This document shows positions 7,853-16,435 of a stretch of DNA of 64,000 bases, piece after piece. Position numbers and translations under genes: made by a program. Positions within the stretch are counted from its first letter, which is position 1; each line of letters starts with the position of its first letter. A model generated the notes under the pieces. It was not told the origin of the DNA. It ran no database searches and was given only the letters and a program-made list of their open reading frames with translations. Source of the DNA: an uncultured Candidatus Actinomarina sp. (GTDB lineage Bacteria; Actinomycetota; Acidimicrobiia; Actinomarinales; Actinomarinaceae); the NCBI GenBank assembly GCA_902610815.1, contig CACLXG010000003.1:85705-149704 (forward strand). The letters are read 5' to 3'.

Positions 7853-8515
7853 TTAATAGTTCCAGAGTGGCTCTTCTAAATTCCAATTAGTTTTATTGCC
7901 CCAAGTATTTAAATACGTAACTTCATCTACTGGAGTTCTTTTAGCAACACCCCATTTGCCTAGTGGATAACCCGCAGTTACAACAGCATCTATCTTCCAG
8001 CCCTTGTCGCTTGGAATATTTAAGATTTCAAAAGCTTTTTCTGGTTTAAACATTCCCAGTACGGTTGTCAAGCAAGTGCCTACACCATGAGCTCTTCCTG
8101 CAAGCATTAAACTCCAAATTGCAGGGAATATAGAAGACCCAGTTGGGTCATTTCTTGATAACACTACAAACATTGCAGGCACTTTATGAAAATTTTCTGA
8201 AAGCCAGGCTGCAGATTTAGTGATTCTGATTACCTGCTCAGCCTTTTCATCATCAATAACATTTGAAGCTCCCAAATCTGAAGTTCCTCCATAAAACTCT
8301 TTAACATAAAAATCCCAGGCCGCTCTATATAAATCTCCCAATTGATTTCTAATCTCTTGATCAGTAACTAAAATAAATTTCCAACCTTGACGATTAGAAC
8401 CACTTGGTGCTCGAATACCAGCATCAACCATCTGTCTTAAAACATCTTCAGGAATTGGATTTTCACTAACTCTACGCATCGCCCTTGTTGTATATAAAGC
8501 TTCGAATACATCCAT
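7853..8515 (-). CDS. Nitroreductase-family FMN oxidoreductase
   Basis: 220-residue protein of the nitroreductase fold. The start VFEALYTTRAMRRVSENPIP carries the FMN-binding 'TTRAMR' motif, followed by MVDAGIRAPSGSNRQGWKF, the usual FMN contact. Near the C-terminus VVTAGYPLGKWG is the typical end motif. Such enzymes reduce nitro groups, enones or flavins using NAD(P)H, usually as soluble dimers; the real substrate is unknown. It is transcribed divergently from an enoyl-CoA hydratase with only 26 bp between the two start codons and a shared symmetric promoter. Confidence 0.88.
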   Translation of the reverse strand: MDVFEALYTTRAMRRVSENPIPEDVLRQMVDAGIRAPSGSNRQGWKFILVTDQEIRNQLGDLYRAAWDFYVKEFYGGTSDLGASNVIDDEKAEQVIRITKSAAWLSENFHKVPAMFVVLSRNDPTGSSIFPAIWSLMLAGRAHGVGTCLTTVLGMFKPEKAFEILNIPSDKGWKIDAVVTAGYPLGKWGVAKRTPVDEVTYLNTWGNKTNWNLEEPLWNY

Positions 8516-8521
8516 CAGACA

Positions 8522-8534
8522 ATCTTACTAAGAT
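8522..8534. promoter_or_regulatory. Mirror-symmetric divergent promoter (two back-to-back -10 boxes)
   Basis: ATCTTACTAAGAT is a 13-base inverted repeat around one central C. It offers TAAGAT to both strands, with 6 nt to the ATG of the nitroreductase (8515) and 7 nt to the ATG of the crotonase (8542). Both transcripts would be leaderless. Confidence 0.6.
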
Positions 8535-8541
8535 TAATTAA

Positions 8542-9354
8542 ATGGATGATAAATTAATCAAAGAAATTAAAGGGAATGTTGCCTATGTTTGGATAAACAG
8601 GCCAGATAAAAAAAATGCTCTTGATTCTGATGTTTGGTTTGGTTTACCAAAGATTATTCAAGAAATAAATGATAAGGACGAAGCTAGCTGTATCGTAATA
8701 TCTGGTAAAGGAGACAGTTTTTCTGCCGGTATAGATATAACAATGTTCATGTCTGACATGAGCCTAAATGAAAACTTATCTACGACACCTCAAGACAGAC
8801 GAGAATTAATGGACCTTATTGAAAGTATGCAAGGTGCATTTACAACTATTGCTAAATCTAAAATACCAACGATTGCATTGGCTCATGGGTTTTGTATCGG
8901 TGGTGCGACAAGTCTAGTTTCAGCTTGTGATATTAGATTAGCAACTAAAGATGCGAAGTTTTCCATCGGCGAAACAAAACTGGGCCTAGTTGCTGATGTA
9001 GGTGTTATTCAGAGAATGCCAAATATTGTATCAAGTGGAGATATGAATGAGCTTGCACTTACAGGTCGGATATTTGACGGTCAACACGCTGAAAAAATTA
9101 GATTTGTCAGTAAAGCGTATGATAATTCAGATGATTTATTTGATGCGGGAGAAAAGCTTGCTAATGAAATTGCGTCCAACTCAACAAGAATTGTTCAGGC
9201 AACTAAACAAGCATTAGAAAAGAGTTCTAACTTAACGATCGATCAAGGTCTTGAATATGCAAAACTATGGAGTACGTCGTTTTTAGTTTCAGAAGACCTC
9301 AGAGAAGGCGTAATGGCGTTTCTTGAAAAAAGAGAACCTAAATTTAATGAATAG
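8542..9354 (+). CDS. Enoyl-CoA hydratase/isomerase (crotonase family)
   Basis: Cytosolic crotonase-fold enzyme of 270 residues, probably acting on acyl-CoA in fatty acid or amino acid breakdown. The CoA-binding and oxyanion segments are clear: RPDKKNALDSDVW, ISGKGDSFSAGIDI and the glycine-rich GFCIGGATSLVSACDIRLAT, followed by FSIGETKLGL. The Glu in the last motif fits the hydratase/isomerase active-site region. The exact reaction (hydratase, isomerase or dienoyl-CoA isomerase) cannot be told. It overlaps the convergent dGTPase-like gene by eleven bases. Confidence 0.88.
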   Translation: MDDKLIKEIKGNVAYVWINRPDKKNALDSDVWFGLPKIIQEINDKDEASCIVISGKGDSFSAGIDITMFMSDMSLNENLSTTPQDRRELMDLIESMQGAFTTIAKSKIPTIALAHGFCIGGATSLVSACDIRLATKDAKFSIGETKLGLVADVGVIQRMPNIVSSGDMNELALTGRIFDGQHAEKIRFVSKAYDNSDDLFDAGEKLANEIASNSTRIVQATKQALEKSSNLTIDQGLEYAKLWSTSFLVSEDLREGVMAFLEKREPKFNE

Positions 9355-10324
9355 AATTAAATGTTGAAATAGCAAACCTATCAGTCATTCCTGCGACGTA
9401 GTCAACAGAGTTTGCAATATCGCTTTGATTTTGAACATAATTTTTTGGAAGTTTATCTGGATTTTTTTCATAATAGATTACCAAGGCTTCAACGATATTT
9501 TTTGCTTCAGATCTTTGGGCTAGTGTTTCTTCTCTTAAATAAACCTTATCGAACATAAACTCTCTTAATTCATGCATAACTGTTAATATTTCTTCATCCA
9601 TTTGTAAACTACCACCGGAAGAAGCTTTAAAAACACCTGAGATTAATGAATTGATCCATGTTTTTCCTGGTGAACCCAAAATAGACGTAATATTTTTTGG
9701 AATGTCAGATTCTTTTAAAACACCTGCTCTTATAGCATCTTCAACATCGTGAGAGAGATAAGCAATTCTATCAGCAAATCTACAAATTAAACCTTCGGGA
9801 GAGAATGGAGGCTCTTTATATCTCCAGGGGTGTTTTTCAATTCCATTTATAGTTTCTTTTGTCAGATTAAGAGGTTCTATTACAGACAACATTCTTACGG
9901 AGTTCTCAGAGTGACTCCAGCCACCATCAAGCATATCATTTAATACATCTTCTCCAGTGTGACCAAATGGTGAATGACCTACATCATGTCCTAAGCAAAT
10001 TGCCTCAGTCAAATCTGGATTTAAACCTAACGTTTTAGCAATAGATCTTCCAATTTGGGTTACATTAAGTGTATGAGTCATTCTTGTTATAAAATGATCT
10101 CCATCAGGATTTATAAAAACTTGTGTTTTATGTTTCAATCTTCTGAAAGTTTTTGAGTGAATAATTCTATCTCGATCTCTCTCAAAACATGTTCTGAACG
10201 CATCTGGTTCTTCATTTAAGTGTCTTCCTAAAGAGTTGGAAGAAAAAGTAGCATTGCTGGATAGAGTAACACGTTCATTTTGCTCTCTCCATATCCTATC
10301 TCTAAGGATAAATGAATCGTTCAT
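9344..10324 (-). CDS. dgt: dGTP triphosphohydrolase-like HD-domain protein
   Basis: HD-superfamily phosphohydrolase of 326 residues. The metal site is visible as RMTHTLNVTQIGRSIA (first His) and ICLGHDVGHSPFGHTGE (HD), and then the later Asp in RIAYLSHDVEDA. The FRRLKHKTQVF segment upstream is typical of dGTPase and related dNTPases, which split dNTPs into nucleosides and triphosphate. The C-terminal part is shorter than in E. coli Dgt, as usual for actinobacterial members often labelled deoxyguanosinetriphosphate triphosphohydrolase-like protein. It follows the nucleotidase gene by 9 bp in the same direction, so the pair may form a nucleotide-pool operon. Confidence 0.9.
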   Translation of the reverse strand: MNDSFILRDRIWREQNERVTLSSNATFSSNSLGRHLNEEPDAFRTCFERDRDRIIHSKTFRRLKHKTQVFINPDGDHFITRMTHTLNVTQIGRSIAKTLGLNPDLTEAICLGHDVGHSPFGHTGEDVLNDMLDGGWSHSENSVRMLSVIEPLNLTKETINGIEKHPWRYKEPPFSPEGLICRFADRIAYLSHDVEDAIRAGVLKESDIPKNITSILGSPGKTWINSLISGVFKASSGGSLQMDEEILTVMHELREFMFDKVYLREETLAQRSEAKNIVEALVIYYEKNPDKLPKNYVQNQSDIANSVDYVAGMTDRFAISTFNSIH

Positions 10325-10333
10325 ACAACTACT

Positions 10334-10885
10334 TTACAAGTTGTAGCTCTCTAGTAAAGAGCTTAATTCCATCCAGTCATTTAAATCTTTTGTTCCAGAA
10401 ACTGGTCTATTATAAGGGCGAACAAACCTGAGAATTAATTTTTCGGGCACATGCTTAACAAAGTTTTCTAACTGATGAGGGGCATCATCAATATATACAT
10501 CACAGTTTATGTTCCACTTATCTTCAATAAAATGAATTTCTTTAGAAGGAATTGTATTTTCCCCAAGCCAAATAAGCGTATCGTGAATTGACCACCATGG
10601 TTTAGAGGACAAGATTACAATTTCATGACCTGCCATGGACAACTCAATTAGTACCTCAACTGCATTGTCGTATGTTCTTAAATTCCTAAATATAGAAGAA
10701 CCATTAAAATCTTTTGCCCAATTCCAAAAATCAATTTCTTCCTCGAAGTGAGTGAGAGGTTTTGATAAGCCCCATTCGGTAATATCTTTTTCTAGAACCT
10801 CTTTACCGAAGTCTTTTTTATATTGAGATGTCCATCCGCTAGTAAAGTCTGCTACAACCCCATCTAAATCAACACCTATTCTCAT
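10334..10885 (-). CDS. 5'(3')-deoxyribonucleotidase-like HAD phosphatase
   Basis: HAD-family protein of about 183 residues. Motif I is MRIGVDLDGVVADFTSGW (DxD), motif II is VILSSKPWWS, and the end carries CDVYIDDAPHQL (motif IV-like). This pattern matches the NT5C/YorS-type deoxyribonucleotidases that dephosphorylate nucleoside monophosphates. I start it at 10885: family proteins begin directly with the DLDG strand, and a TAGACT box lies 7 nt upstream. The 22 extra residues of the ORF track would overlap dnaX and show no similarity to the family. Confidence 0.78.
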   Translation of the reverse strand: MRIGVDLDGVVADFTSGWTSQYKKDFGKEVLEKDITEWGLSKPLTHFEEEIDFWNWAKDFNGSSIFRNLRTYDNAVEVLIELSMAGHEIVILSSKPWWSIHDTLIWLGENTIPSKEIHFIEDKWNINCDVYIDDAPHQLENFVKHVPEKLILRFVRPYNRPVSGTKDLNDWMELSSLLESYNL

Positions 10886-10892
10886 TTGACTT

Positions 10893-10898
10893 AGTCTA
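10893..10898 (-). promoter_or_regulatory. Candidate leaderless promoter -10 box (nucleotidase gene)
   Basis: TAGACT on the minus strand lies seven bases before the chosen ATG at 10885 and helps to decide that start. Confidence 0.45.
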
Positions 10899-10945
10899 AT
10901 TGTATGATGCATTATGGAAAGTAAAAGATAGTAACATTTATTTAT

Positions 10946-12487
10946 ATGCAAGAAGCACTATACAGAAAATATAGACCTAGCTCTCTAGAGGAGTTAGTTG
11001 GGCAATCTGATGCCGCACAACTCATCAGTGAACAAATAAAAAATAATAACTTGAGTCATGCGTACTTATTTTCAGGACCAAGGGGAGTTGGTAAAACTTC
11101 TTTAGCACGCATTATTGCAACAACAATTGGGTGTGATCCAGTATTTGATATTACTGAAATAGATGCAGCGTCTCATAATAAAGTAGATGATGTTCGAGAG
11201 CTTAATGATAGTGTTAATTTTATTGCAAGCAGTCCAGGAAAGAAAAGAGTATTCATCCTTGATGAAGTACATATGCTTTCTAATGCTGCTTCAAATGCAT
11301 TTTTAAAAACCCTTGAAGAGCCACCCGAACATGTAATTTTTATACTTGCAACAACTGAACCAGAGAGAGTGATTGAGACAATTAGAAGCAGAACAACACA
11401 AATAGCATTTAAAAGAATAAAAAACGCTGATATCATTACTTCTCTTGAAAAGATTAGTAAGGCTGAAAAAATTAAGTTGTCTAAAGACATTTTAGAGTAC
11501 ATTGCCAACCAAAGTGATGGTTCACTGAGAGATGCCATTAATCTATTTGAACAGACTTTCTCAACTTTCGGCAACAAAGCCACTATGGAACAACTTTATA
11601 GTATTTTAGGAAAGGTTACGACAACAGATTTACTTAAAATATTAGAAGCAATGGGAACTCAGGATACTGCAACTGTTCTTAGAGTACTTAGGGCAAATTA
11701 TAAAAACGGATTACAGGCTATTGATATCTTAAATTCCATTACAGATCTTTTCAGAAATTTATTTTACTTTAAGTATCTGCCTGAAGATGAAAACTTCACT
11801 TCATTAAGTGATTCTGAAAAAGAGTTAATCAAAAATTGTAATGATATTATTTCTGCAAAAGATTTATCAAGAATTTTAGATATGCTTGATGAGATTAATC
11901 AAAGTATTAGAACTTCACCGTCCCAAGAATTAAAATTAGAACTATTTCTAGTAAAACTTATTAAACCACAATTGGCGACGGATATTAAGTCTGTGAGTAG
12001 AAGAGTTGATATGCTAGAAGAGCATGGTGTAACAGGAAAAATTTCTGAAAAGCAAGAAACATCTCCAGATAAAAAAAAACTAGGTAATGAAAAAGTAGCT
12101 AAAGATAAACCTAAAAAAGAAAATACTAAGAAACCAATTGTAAAAAATGATATTGAGAACTTTGATGTTTATTGGCCAAAAATACTAGAGGAGGCTAAGT
12201 CGATTCTTACACCAAGAAAGTACTCTTACTTAACACTTGTAAAACCTGAGGTTATAGACTCAAATAATTTAACTTTATATATAGATAGTGAAAACGAATA
12301 TCTGATATCTGAACTTCGTAAGTCAGATGAAATTATTGAATTAATTAAATCAAATGTTACCCAGAAAATGGGGGTAGAAGTAACTGTTGCTATTCAACCG
12401 TATGAAGGGCTTCAAAATAATAATCAAACAAGTAAAGATGTACAAAGTAACATTAGTGAAATTTTTGATGTTGAGAGTATTGATTAA
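10946..12487 (+). CDS. dnaX: DNA polymerase III clamp-loader subunit gamma/tau (lacks zinc module)
   Basis: AAA+ ATPase that loads the sliding clamp. The start EALYRKYRPSSLEELVGQ, Walker A GPRGVGKTS (44-52), Walker B ILDEVHML and the sensor and arginine segment TLEEPPEHVIFILATTEPERV plus IRSRT are intact. The zinc-binding loop with four cysteines normally found between Walker A and the EIDAAS motif is missing: the sequence runs ATTIGCDPVFDITEIDAAS, some 25 residues short. After residue ~350 comes a lysine-rich linker and a C-terminal domain resembling tau. The stop overlaps the convergent unknown gene. Confidence 0.95.
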   Translation: MQEALYRKYRPSSLEELVGQSDAAQLISEQIKNNNLSHAYLFSGPRGVGKTSLARIIATTIGCDPVFDITEIDAASHNKVDDVRELNDSVNFIASSPGKKRVFILDEVHMLSNAASNAFLKTLEEPPEHVIFILATTEPERVIETIRSRTTQIAFKRIKNADIITSLEKISKAEKIKLSKDILEYIANQSDGSLRDAINLFEQTFSTFGNKATMEQLYSILGKVTTTDLLKILEAMGTQDTATVLRVLRANYKNGLQAIDILNSITDLFRNLFYFKYLPEDENFTSLSDSEKELIKNCNDIISAKDLSRILDMLDEINQSIRTSPSQELKLELFLVKLIKPQLATDIKSVSRRVDMLEEHGVTGKISEKQETSPDKKKLGNEKVAKDKPKKENTKKPIVKNDIENFDVYWPKILEEAKSILTPRKYSYLTLVKPEVIDSNNLTLYIDSENEYLISELRKSDEIIELIKSNVTQKMGVEVTVAIQPYEGLQNNNQTSKDVQSNISEIFDVESID

Positions 12488-12825
12488 TTTTCTTTAAGAT
12501 TTAATTCACTTAACGCAACTGTAATTCTTCTTGAGCCTTGATTTTGAGCACTTTTACATAATTCAATAAAGCTCCTTAACTCACCAGTTCGAAATTTCTT
12601 TAACTCATCACCAGATTCGATTTTTGTGTTTCTTTCTCTTTCCAAAAGTTTTATTTCTATCTCTTTTGCTCTAGCAAGGTAAGTGCTACTTACCTCGAAT
12701 AAAGTATCTACCCCATCAGCTATTGGTGGGTTGATGTGTCCCATAAGAACATCAATGTATTCCTTTATTTCATCGTGCAAATCTTGGGCACTAGAGAGAC
12801 CTTTTTTTAATGGAAATTTTTGCAT
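12484..12825 (-). CDS. Conserved-looking small helical protein, unknown function
   Basis: 113 residues, not recognised. No signal peptide or membrane segment is visible. It is predicted mostly alpha-helical and charged, with a possible coiled coil around YLARAKEIEIKLLERERNTK, and ends with SQNQGSRRITVALSELN-like sequence. It starts one base inside the end of its upstream neighbour's frame (the murJ stop at 12825) only in the sense that the two leftward genes touch: murJ ends where this gene begins. It may thus be translated from the murJ transcript. Base and codon use look like the neighbours. Confidence 0.55.
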   Translation of the reverse strand: MQKFPLKKGLSSAQDLHDEIKEYIDVLMGHINPPIADGVDTLFEVSSTYLARAKEIEIKLLERERNTKIESGDELKKFRTGELRSFIELCKSAQNQGSRRITVALSELNLKEN

Positions 12826-14303
12826 TATCTTCTTTTAGCTATATTAATATACTCAAAGTTTAGCAAGTTTAATGAGACAAAAATCACTACAGGTATAAGT
12901 AATAAGCTAAAAATTAAATTTAATATTCCAGAAAGTGAAATTGAGATTCCAAAAACAAAATAAACTAAAACAAGAATCAAAGTAATTTTAAAAAACTCAA
13001 CTACTAAATTTTTATTAAAAATTCTTTCCGAATTAAATTTGATCGATACGAGTAGCACAACGCAGTATATGTATAAGGAAAAAATTATAATCCATGCATA
13101 TGTCTGAGAATTACTTGCAGCATTAAAAAGCATGATTGAAGTTAAAACAGTAATTAAGCTACCCGTTATTACTGGAAACCAAAATTTTTGTTGGACATAA
13201 TACGATCTTGTAAGAATCTGGTTGATAGACCAAGGAATTATTGCCAGAGAAATAATAACAAATACTCCACTTACTCTAGATGTATCTGTACTTGTAAAAG
13301 CTCCTCGTTCATAAATTATTTTTATTAAGTAATCTGCATTTACAATTGCAACAATCATCAACGATCCACCAATTAGAAACAAATAAGATAGTTGTTTTTT
13401 TACTAGTTCAGATAGTTCATCAATTTCTTTTTTTTGATAAAGCCTAGAAAGCAACGGATAGCTTGCCACTCCAACTGCCTGAGCAATAATACCAACTGGA
13501 AGAAGCGCTATCCTCCTTGCATATCTAAACGTTGCAACACTTCCAGCAGTAAGAAATGTACCAAAAATTCTAAATAGCTGCTCATCAATTACTGCAATCG
13601 ACTGACCAATAATTAATGGGAATGAAATAACAACGTATTCTTTCAGGTGTTTTATTTTTGGAGCAAGAAAATAGAAATTTAATCCCGATTTTTTTGCACC
13701 ATAAATCTGAATTATAAAATGACCTATTATTGACCCAATTAATGTTCCAAGAGCAAAACCTTCAACAGTTTCTTCAGGGGATGATGAATTTACCCATCCA
13801 AACAAAATAATTGTTGAGTTGTAAACTACTGGTGCAAGCGCCGCATATCTAAAGCTGTCATGAAAATATTGATATGACATAAGTATTGCTCCAATAAAGA
13901 AAAATACTTGGCTAAAAATAATTGGAGTAAATACCTTTGTAAAAAAACCTAATGACTGAATCTCTAAAAACTCTGCAAACTGAAATCTGAAAGAATATGT
14001 TATTAGTGAAAAAAGTACAAAAACTATTGAAAGTCCATAAAGAATTGAAAGGAAATATTTTTCTAACTCTTCTTTACCTTTCTTGCTCATTATTGGTATC
14101 AATGTGATTGCTAGGTAGCCTCCAGCAGAAAGATAGAAAAGAAAGTCAGGAATTATAAATGCTAAGTCCAACGTATCTGTAGCTTCCGATACTCCTGCCC
14201 AATTAGCTAGAAGTATTTCCCTAAAAAATCCAAGTACTCTACTTGCCGCATAAGAAAAAGTTATTATTGAGATAGATCCAATTAATTTTTTATAATTTTG
14301 CAT
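12825..14303 (-). CDS. murJ: Lipid II flippase MurJ / MviN family
   Basis: Polytopic membrane protein of 492 residues with about 13-14 hydrophobic segments. The N-terminal SYAASRVLGFFREILLANWAG is the MviN/MurJ hallmark (S-ASRVLG--RE), and the central FATFRYARRIALLPVGIIAQAV-like stretch (RYARRIALLPVGIIAQAVGV) corresponds to the conserved region with functional arginines. It is expected to move lipid II across the membrane for peptidoglycan synthesis. There is no kinase-like C-terminal extension of the kind found in mycobacterial MviN. It overlaps the PHP gene by 14 bp. Confidence 0.92.
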   Translation of the reverse strand: MQNYKKLIGSISIITFSYAASRVLGFFREILLANWAGVSEATDTLDLAFIIPDFLFYLSAGGYLAITLIPIMSKKGKEELEKYFLSILYGLSIVFVLFSLITYSFRFQFAEFLEIQSLGFFTKVFTPIIFSQVFFFIGAILMSYQYFHDSFRYAALAPVVYNSTIILFGWVNSSSPEETVEGFALGTLIGSIIGHFIIQIYGAKKSGLNFYFLAPKIKHLKEYVVISFPLIIGQSIAVIDEQLFRIFGTFLTAGSVATFRYARRIALLPVGIIAQAVGVASYPLLSRLYQKKEIDELSELVKKQLSYLFLIGGSLMIVAIVNADYLIKIIYERGAFTSTDTSRVSGVFVIISLAIIPWSINQILTRSYYVQQKFWFPVITGSLITVLTSIMLFNAASNSQTYAWIIIFSLYIYCVVLLVSIKFNSERIFNKNLVVEFFKITLILVLVYFVFGISISLSGILNLIFSLLLIPVVIFVSLNLLNFEYINIAKRR

Positions 14304-15168
14304 GTAACTCTTTCATTTTAGATAGTAATTCATAGGGAACTTTTATAGGGGAATTTTCGTATCCTATACCTAATAGATTATTTGGTTTTCTACTTCCATG
14401 AAAATCACTACCTCCTGATACTAAAAGTTTTTGATTTTCACACACTTCTAACAATGTATTGATGGTGTTATGAGAGTAACCTGGATAATAAACTTCAATT
14501 CCGTCAATATCCATATCTTTTAGAGTCTGAATATAATTATGAAAATTATTATCTATCCAGTTGTCTGACTTTGAATATAATTTATTGCTCATAAGAGTAT
14601 GAGGATGAGCAAGAAACACTAAAGATTTTGATTGCTTTGCTAGATTTATAATTTCTTTTATACCCAGCTGATGATTATCAATCCCATCTATTTTTCCATT
14701 ACCAAGATATTTTGAAAAAGCCTCAGAAATGTTTGAAACATAATTTTTTTTAACCATAAGTTCTGCAATATGAGGCCTTCCAGGTACTTTTGTCTCTAAG
14801 CTATCAAGATCTTTTTTATCAATATAAATTTCAAATTCTTCCAAATTATCAATAATTGAATAATTTCTTTCAATTTTATTTTGCCTCAATTCATGTAGTT
14901 TTTTATCTAAGGGTGACTCTTCTTTAAGAAAATATACCAATAAATGAGTACCTCCAAATTTATTAGTATCATCAAGAAGATTCCAACTTACACTTATTTC
15001 TACACCATGGATTATCTCTATATTGTTTTGTTGAGGAACCTTAGTGAGGTATTCATGGTCTGAAATACAAATAGCCTCTAATTGTAGTTCTATAGAGGAT
15101 TCAATAATAGCTTCAGTTGAATCGGTTCCGTCAGAATTTACTGAGTGAACATGTAAATCTATACTCAT
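14290..15168 (-). CDS. PHP-domain metal-dependent phosphoesterase
   Basis: 292-residue protein of the PHP family. Metal-binding motifs appear in order: DLHVHSVNSDGTDS, ICISDHEYL, GVEISVSW, FLAHPHTL and SGGSDFHGSRKPNNLLG. This resembles the YciV/RNase AM type (3',5'-nucleoside bisphosphate phosphatase or 5'-3' exonuclease on short RNAs), but histidinol-phosphatase-like members cannot be excluded. A TACTCT box lies exactly six bases before the ATG. It precedes murJ in a leftward pair. Confidence 0.87.
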   Translation of the reverse strand: MSIDLHVHSVNSDGTDSTEAIIESSIELQLEAICISDHEYLTKVPQQNNIEIIHGVEISVSWNLLDDTNKFGGTHLLVYFLKEESPLDKKLHELRQNKIERNYSIIDNLEEFEIYIDKKDLDSLETKVPGRPHIAELMVKKNYVSNISEAFSKYLGNGKIDGIDNHQLGIKEIINLAKQSKSLVFLAHPHTLMSNKLYSKSDNWIDNNFHNYIQTLKDMDIDGIEVYYPGYSHNTINTLLEVCENQKLLVSGGSDFHGSRKPNNLLGIGYENSPIKVPYELLSKMKELHAKL

Positions 15169-15174
15169 AAAACA

Positions 15175-15180
15175 AGAGTA
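15175..15180 (-). promoter_or_regulatory. Candidate leaderless promoter -10 box (PHP gene)
   Basis: TACTCT on the minus strand, six bases before the ATG at 15168. Confidence 0.5.
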
Positions 15181-15210
15181 CTAGGGTCTTTAATTCTTTA
15201 ATAAATTAAT

Positions 15211-15216
15211 TAGAAT
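15211..15216 (+). promoter_or_regulatory. Candidate leaderless promoter -10 box (lysC)
   Basis: TAGAAT is followed by seven bases and then the ATG at 15224. It supports the internal ATG over the ATG at 15215, in agreement with the family's usual N-terminus. Confidence 0.5.
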
Positions 15217-15223
15217 GTTTCCA

Positions 15224-16435
15224 ATGAGTTTAATAGTACAAAAATTTGGCGGTACGAGCGTTGCAGATACAGATTCACTCAGAATTGTTGCTGAGAGAAT
15301 TATCGATTGCAAAAAAAATGGTAATGACGTAGTAGTTGTTCCATCTGCAATGGGTTCCAGTACAGATGAGTTAACTCAACTTGCAAACGATCTTTCAGAA
15401 AACCCAACACCTAGGGAACTGGATATGCTCTTATCAGCAGGTGAGAGAATCACAATGTCTTTATTATCAATGCATTTAAATAGTCTTGGTTATAGCTCTT
15501 TTTCTCTTACTGGTTCTCAAGCTGGGATAATTACAACTTCTAGACATGGACAAGCTGAAATAGAGGAAATAACTGGTGAAAGAGTTAAAGAAGGCTTAGA
15601 AAACGGAGACATTGTAATTGTTGCTGGGTTTCAAGGCTTTAACAGAGATACAAAAGAAATAACAACCTTAGGCAGAGGAGGTTCTGATGCTACTGCAGTT
15701 GCACTTGCTGCTGCTCTTGGAGCAGAGAGGTGTGAAATATTTACTGATGTAGAAGGTGTGTTTACCGCAGACCCGAGAGTTATCAAGTCTGCTGAACTAA
15801 TTCCTGAAATCACTTATGAAGAAATGTTAGAAATGGCTTCTTCTGGAGCTGGAGTTTTAATGGCTAGGTCTGTAGAATTTGGCAGAAGGTATAATGTACC
15901 AATAATTGTAAAATCTACATTTAAAAATAATGAAGGAACTGAAGTAAAAGAGAAAGTAATGGAAGAAGCATTAGTTAGTGGAGTGACACATAATACTAAA
16001 GAAGTAAAATTTACTCTTTTTGAGGTTCCAGATCAACCTGGAATTGCTGGAAAAGTTTTTGGTTTATTGTCTCAGATCGGCATCAATGTAGACATGATCG
16101 TTCAAAACGTGTCCAAAGACTCTATAACTGATATCTCATTTACGGCGCCTACTGAACAAAAAGATGCTGTTGAAGATATGTTAAAAAATATTGCTACAGA
16201 GCTTAAAGCCAAAGGTTACGATGTTGATGAAAATATCGGAAGAGTTTCGATAATTGGAGCTGGGATGAAATCAGAATCTGGAGTTGCATCTAAAATGTTT
16301 CAAATATTAGGGGAAAACTCAATAAATATTTCGATGATTTCAACTTCTCCTATAAGAGTTTCTTGTGTAATCGATAGTAAAGATATAAACCATGCCGTGG
16401 AGGCCTTACATAAGGAATTCATAGAAAAAGAATGA
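15224..16435 (+). CDS. lysC: Aspartate kinase
   Basis: First enzyme of the aspartate pathway to lysine, threonine, methionine and diaminopimelate. The nucleotide site IVQKFGGTSVAD begins the protein; TLGRGGSDATAVALAAALGAE and FTDVEGVFTADPR follow. Two ACT domains form the C-terminal third (FTLFEVPDQPGIAGKVFGLL and VSIIGAGMKSESGVASKMF), so feedback control by lysine and/or threonine is likely. I start at the ATG at 15224 (MSLIVQKFGG), which fits relatives and a TAGAAT box seven bases upstream; the ORF track start adds only MFP. The gene overlaps asd by four bases (ATGA). Confidence 0.96.
   Translation: MSLIVQKFGGTSVADTDSLRIVAERIIDCKKNGNDVVVVPSAMGSSTDELTQLANDLSENPTPRELDMLLSAGERITMSLLSMHLNSLGYSSFSLTGSQAGIITTSRHGQAEIEEITGERVKEGLENGDIVIVAGFQGFNRDTKEITTLGRGGSDATAVALAAALGAERCEIFTDVEGVFTADPRVIKSAELIPEITYEEMLEMASSGAGVLMARSVEFGRRYNVPIIVKSTFKNNEGTEVKEKVMEEALVSGVTHNTKEVKFTLFEVPDQPGIAGKVFGLLSQIGINVDMIVQNVSKDSITDISFTAPTEQKDAVEDMLKNIATELKAKGYDVDENIGRVSIIGAGMKSESGVASKMFQILGENSINISMISTSPIRVSCVIDSKDINHAVEALHKEFIEKE

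Noticed and set aside
10886-10951. 5' extension of the nucleotidase ORF to 10951
   Set aside because: It overlaps the dnaX start and precedes the natural DLDG beginning of the fold; the TAGACT box supports 10885.
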